Shown here piece after piece: positions 8,001 to 8,530 of a stretch of 8,530 nt of DNA. Made by a program: the position numbers and the translations under genes. Source of the stretch: Bacteroidales bacterium (GTDB lineage Bacteria > Bacteroidota > Bacteroidia > Bacteroidales > Tenuifilaceae); the NCBI GenBank assembly GCA_008933525.1, contig WBUV01000113.1, forward strand, positions 1-8,530. Reading direction: 5' to 3'. Each line of letters starts with the position of its first letter. Positions within the stretch are counted from its first letter, which is position 1. The notes beneath the pieces were generated by a model that ran no database searches, was not told the origin of the DNA, and saw only the letters and a program-made list of their open reading frames with translations.

Positions 8001-8530
8001 TTAATTGATGGTGTTTCAGGAGCAGTTACTCTCGATCCAAGCCATATTAACGAAATACCATTTGAACCTGCTGGACCTTGTGCACCAGTAGGACCCTGGA
8101 TGCCTTGGAGCCCTTGTGGACCTTGAGGGCCCTCGGGGGCTTCGAATTCAACCCAGTGATCTGTATCGTTTTTGGGCTGTGTGGCAACAGGGCCGATGAG
8201 CGCTTGGCAAATCCACATTGAGTTAACAAGGGGGTTGCTAGTTGATTCATCGAAAACATAATCGCCCTCAACGTAAGTTGAATCTGCACTCCAATCGCCC
8301 CGTAGAGTCAATCCCACACCAGTTGGGCCTTGAGGACCTTGAGGACCAACAACACCTTGCGGGCCAGCAGAGCCTTGTGGTCCAACTTCGCCTTGTATGC
8401 CCTGTGGGCCCTGAGGACCTGTTTCACCCTGCACTCCTTGTAATCCAGGAACTCCTTGTTCACCCTGAATTCCCTGGGGGCCTTGCGCTCCATCTTGTGC
8501 GAGTATCTCCCACGAATCGCCATCCCATAC
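5024..8530 (-). CDS. Collagen-like / beta-roll fibre protein, 5' partial
   Basis: The frame is open to the right edge, so the true start and any signal peptide are outside; the GTG at 8434 is internal because collagen-like coding continues upstream of it. At least 1168 residues are visible, ending in TAA. In order: the end of an aromatic module (8530-8489); Gly-X-Y collagen stretches alternating with one CBM-like segment (8317-8135) and four 46-residue modules (8059-7301); a short GQMLVHNGTTW linker; a DPIFEVKNKDGKVVLGVY strand pair; four KGAKGGFAVGG modules (7030-6587); beta-roll repeats (6586-5510); and a beta-rich C-terminus ending WVEISRSNN. I recognise no named family over the full length. 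The makeup matches trimeric fibre or adhesin-like proteins of Bacteroidota and phage tail fibres. It has no S74 chaperone domain, unlike the next gene 38 bases downstream, with which it is probably cotranscribed. An extracellular adhesive role is inferred; the ligand is unknown. Confidence 0.9.
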   Translation of the reverse strand, partial: VWDGDSWEILAQDGAQGPQGIQGEQGVPGLQGVQGETGPQGPQGIQGEVGPQGSAGPQGVVGPQGPQGPTGVGLTLRGDWSADSTYVEGDYVFDESTSNPLVNSMWICQALIGPVATQPKNDTDHWVEFEAPEGPQGPQGLQGIQGPTGAQGPAGSNGISLIWLGSRVTAPETPSINNAYYNSADKKAYVWNGTVWSTIAQDGAIGPIGPTGPQGLKGDTGNTGPVGPTGASGISLLWLGSRTSAPSTPSLNQAYYNSTLLKSYVWDGDSWEIISQDGATGPKGEKGDKGDTGATGANGISINWLGDKPSAPPTPSLNQAYYNTTLFKSFVWDGDSWEILAQDGPQGIQGESGPAGPQGPTGANGISLVWKGTLASAPSSPLTNWAYYNSVNKKSYVWDGDSWEILAQDGVQGETGPLVSGTNGQMLVHNGTTWTATSAITLKSDTLGFGLNSPISRLIVKGESTALPEDPIFEVKNKDGKVVLGVYNEGVRVYVAEGGTKGAKGGFAVGGLSTQGKGDVEYLRITPDSARIYIDTSATKGAKGGFAVGGISTQGKAIPYEIFRVTKDSTRVYVTDDATKGAKGGFAVGGISTQGKQLPYDLLRVTKDSTRVYVDESTKGAKGGFAVGGLSTQGKATSSQFLNITPENYFIGHEAGDSILTGRYNSFMGYQAGKSTKGGSKNIFMGYQSGMFTKSGNENIFIGYQAGNLNNTGNWNTFLGTEAGFSNSGSDNTFIGYKAGRMHQNEGGNVYIGSKAGQEATHGMQNVYIGEKTGYSTTYGRKNVFIGYESGFFTTGSVSDTSKGSFNVYLGYMAGKMATTNTRNVFIGYQAGMKTITGTDPVEGNYNVYLGSEAGLNNETGYANTAIGEQALKANTTGRANVAIGRRPLISNTTGIFNIAVGNTALYYNESGKGNVAIGSGALGASIIADHNVAVGEGALIQVMDSANVAIGPWTLSNLRFGINNTAIGKKANVAVFGGTYYNTTAIGYEATVTESNQVVIGNDIVNNVVIKGIKNATTTENSNVYINNSGQLMKSTSTTATLTKATVDTVEITDVAKIQDFLVLGKTARYIINLATLTPDKSFIRLRGGTVMLPANVTLSGTTAIADGQFDGQVLILQGHVDSNGTVTINDGANTKMNGNMILGNGDTLMLIWDSDNKWVEISRSNN
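5027..5401 (-). other. Beta-rich C-terminal cap of the right gene
   Basis: The last 125 or so residues contain TVDTVEITDV, then strand-rich segments with GTVMLPANVTLSG, GQVLILQG, GTVTINDG, GNMILGNGDTLMLIWDS and WVEISRSNN. This resembles the short C-terminal modules of phage tail-fibre-like proteins (alternating strands ending in W-x-E-x-x-R). No S74 motif and no type IX secretion C-terminal signal are visible. Confidence 0.5.
5510..6586 (-). repeat. Beta-roll array of the right gene
   Basis: It starts YFIGHEAGDSILTGRYNSFM, homologous to the left gene, and runs as about 17-residue NVFIGYQAG units. One longer insertion (TGSVSDTSKGS, about 6154-6122) and one TGTDPVEGN insertion interrupt the period. 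From about 5941 the units change to NVAIGxxAL type, and the array closes with SNQVVIGND, a phrase typical of the end of such heads. Confidence 0.8.
6587..7030 (-). repeat. Four KGAKGGFAVGG modules (right gene)
   Basis: Modules start at nucleotides 7030, 6913, 6793 and 6676 (spacings of 39, 40 and 39 codons). The first three end DSARIYID, DSTRVYV and DSTRVYV; the fourth ends FLNITPENYF and joins the beta-roll exactly as in the left gene. This gene has one module more than its two neighbours. Confidence 0.9.
7301..8530 (-). repeat. Collagen-like stretches alternating with 46-residue aromatic modules
   Basis: Gly-X-Y runs lie at 8488-8318, 8134-8060, 7921-7835, 7696-7637 and 7498-7439 (types GPQGPQGIQGE, GPTGPQGLKGDTG, GPKGEKGDKGD). 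Between and after them are four modules of exactly 46 residues (8059-7922, 7834-7697, 7636-7499, 7438-7301). They share GIS[IL]xWxG, AP.TPSxNxAYYN, K[SA][YF]VWDGDSW and [AS]QDG. The end of another copy lies at 8530-8489. This is the layout of bacterial triple-helical stalks with small globular modules. Confidence 0.9.
8135..8317 (-). other. CBM5/12-like segment between collagen stretches
   Basis: About 61 residues: RGDWSADSTYVEGDYVFDE, then MWICQALIGP, TQPKNDTDHWVEF. The order W, Y-x-x-GD-x-V, a tryptophan/cysteine strand, P, and a final W matches the small chitin-binding-like (CBM5/12-type) modules often set between collagen repeats in fibre proteins. It occurs once here, unlike the 46-residue modules. 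Sugar binding is an inference from the aromatic pattern. Confidence 0.55.

Noticed and set aside
8308..8523. Minus-strand ORF in another frame of the collagen-like region
   Set aside because: Alternate-frame reading of Gly-X-Y codons; the Gly-X-Y frame is continuous to the right edge.
2676..8530. Prophage tail-fibre region
   Set aside because: Collagen, S74 and beta-roll parts occur in phage fibres, but two genes have Sec signal peptides and the Bacteroidota GFxYQAV domain, and no other phage gene is seen.

Overview
The window suggests a member of the Bacteroidota. The reasons are family recognition and sequence style: two proteins open with a Sec signal peptide followed by the GF[NS]YQAV[LI]R leader domain common in that phylum; the DNA is moderately AT-rich; neither visible start codon has a Shine-Dalgarno sequence; and the middle of each protein carries a KGAKGGFAVGG / DS[AT]R[IV]Y[IV] module that I recall from Bacteroidota hypothetical proteins. 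No gene allows a genus to be named.

Everything is on the minus strand, so the genes read right to left. (1) 8530-5024: a very long gene whose start lies beyond the right edge. It has collagen-like Gly-X-Y stretches interleaved with 46-residue aromatic modules, then four KGAKGG modules, a long beta-roll repeat domain and a beta-rich C-terminal cap. (2) 4985-2676, only 38 bases downstream and so probably cotranscribed: signal peptide, GFSYQAV domain, three KGAKGG modules, a YadA-head-like beta-roll, and a C-terminal peptidase S74 / intramolecular chaperone domain with a coiled coil. (3) 2434-47, after a 241-base AT-rich gap with a candidate promoter: a gene-2-like N-terminus and KGAKGG modules joined to a gene-3-like 17-residue beta-roll (29 in-frame units). 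Its reading frame breaks at about 119-124, but the same repeat continues in another frame to the left edge.

The locus looks like a family of mosaic, fibre-like surface proteins built from shared cassettes: alternative N-termini, a common KGAKGG neck, two kinds of beta-roll shaft, and different C-termini. By analogy with YadA heads, bacterial collagens and S74-capped fibres they are probably trimeric, exported and adhesive, but no ligand or function is shown by the sequence. The points most worth following are the uncharacterised KGAKGG module (ten copies, with a copy order conserved between genes), the repeat-boundary frameshift in the third gene, and the 201-bp higher-order repeat within it. 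No RNA gene, mobile element, CRISPR array or replication origin was seen.
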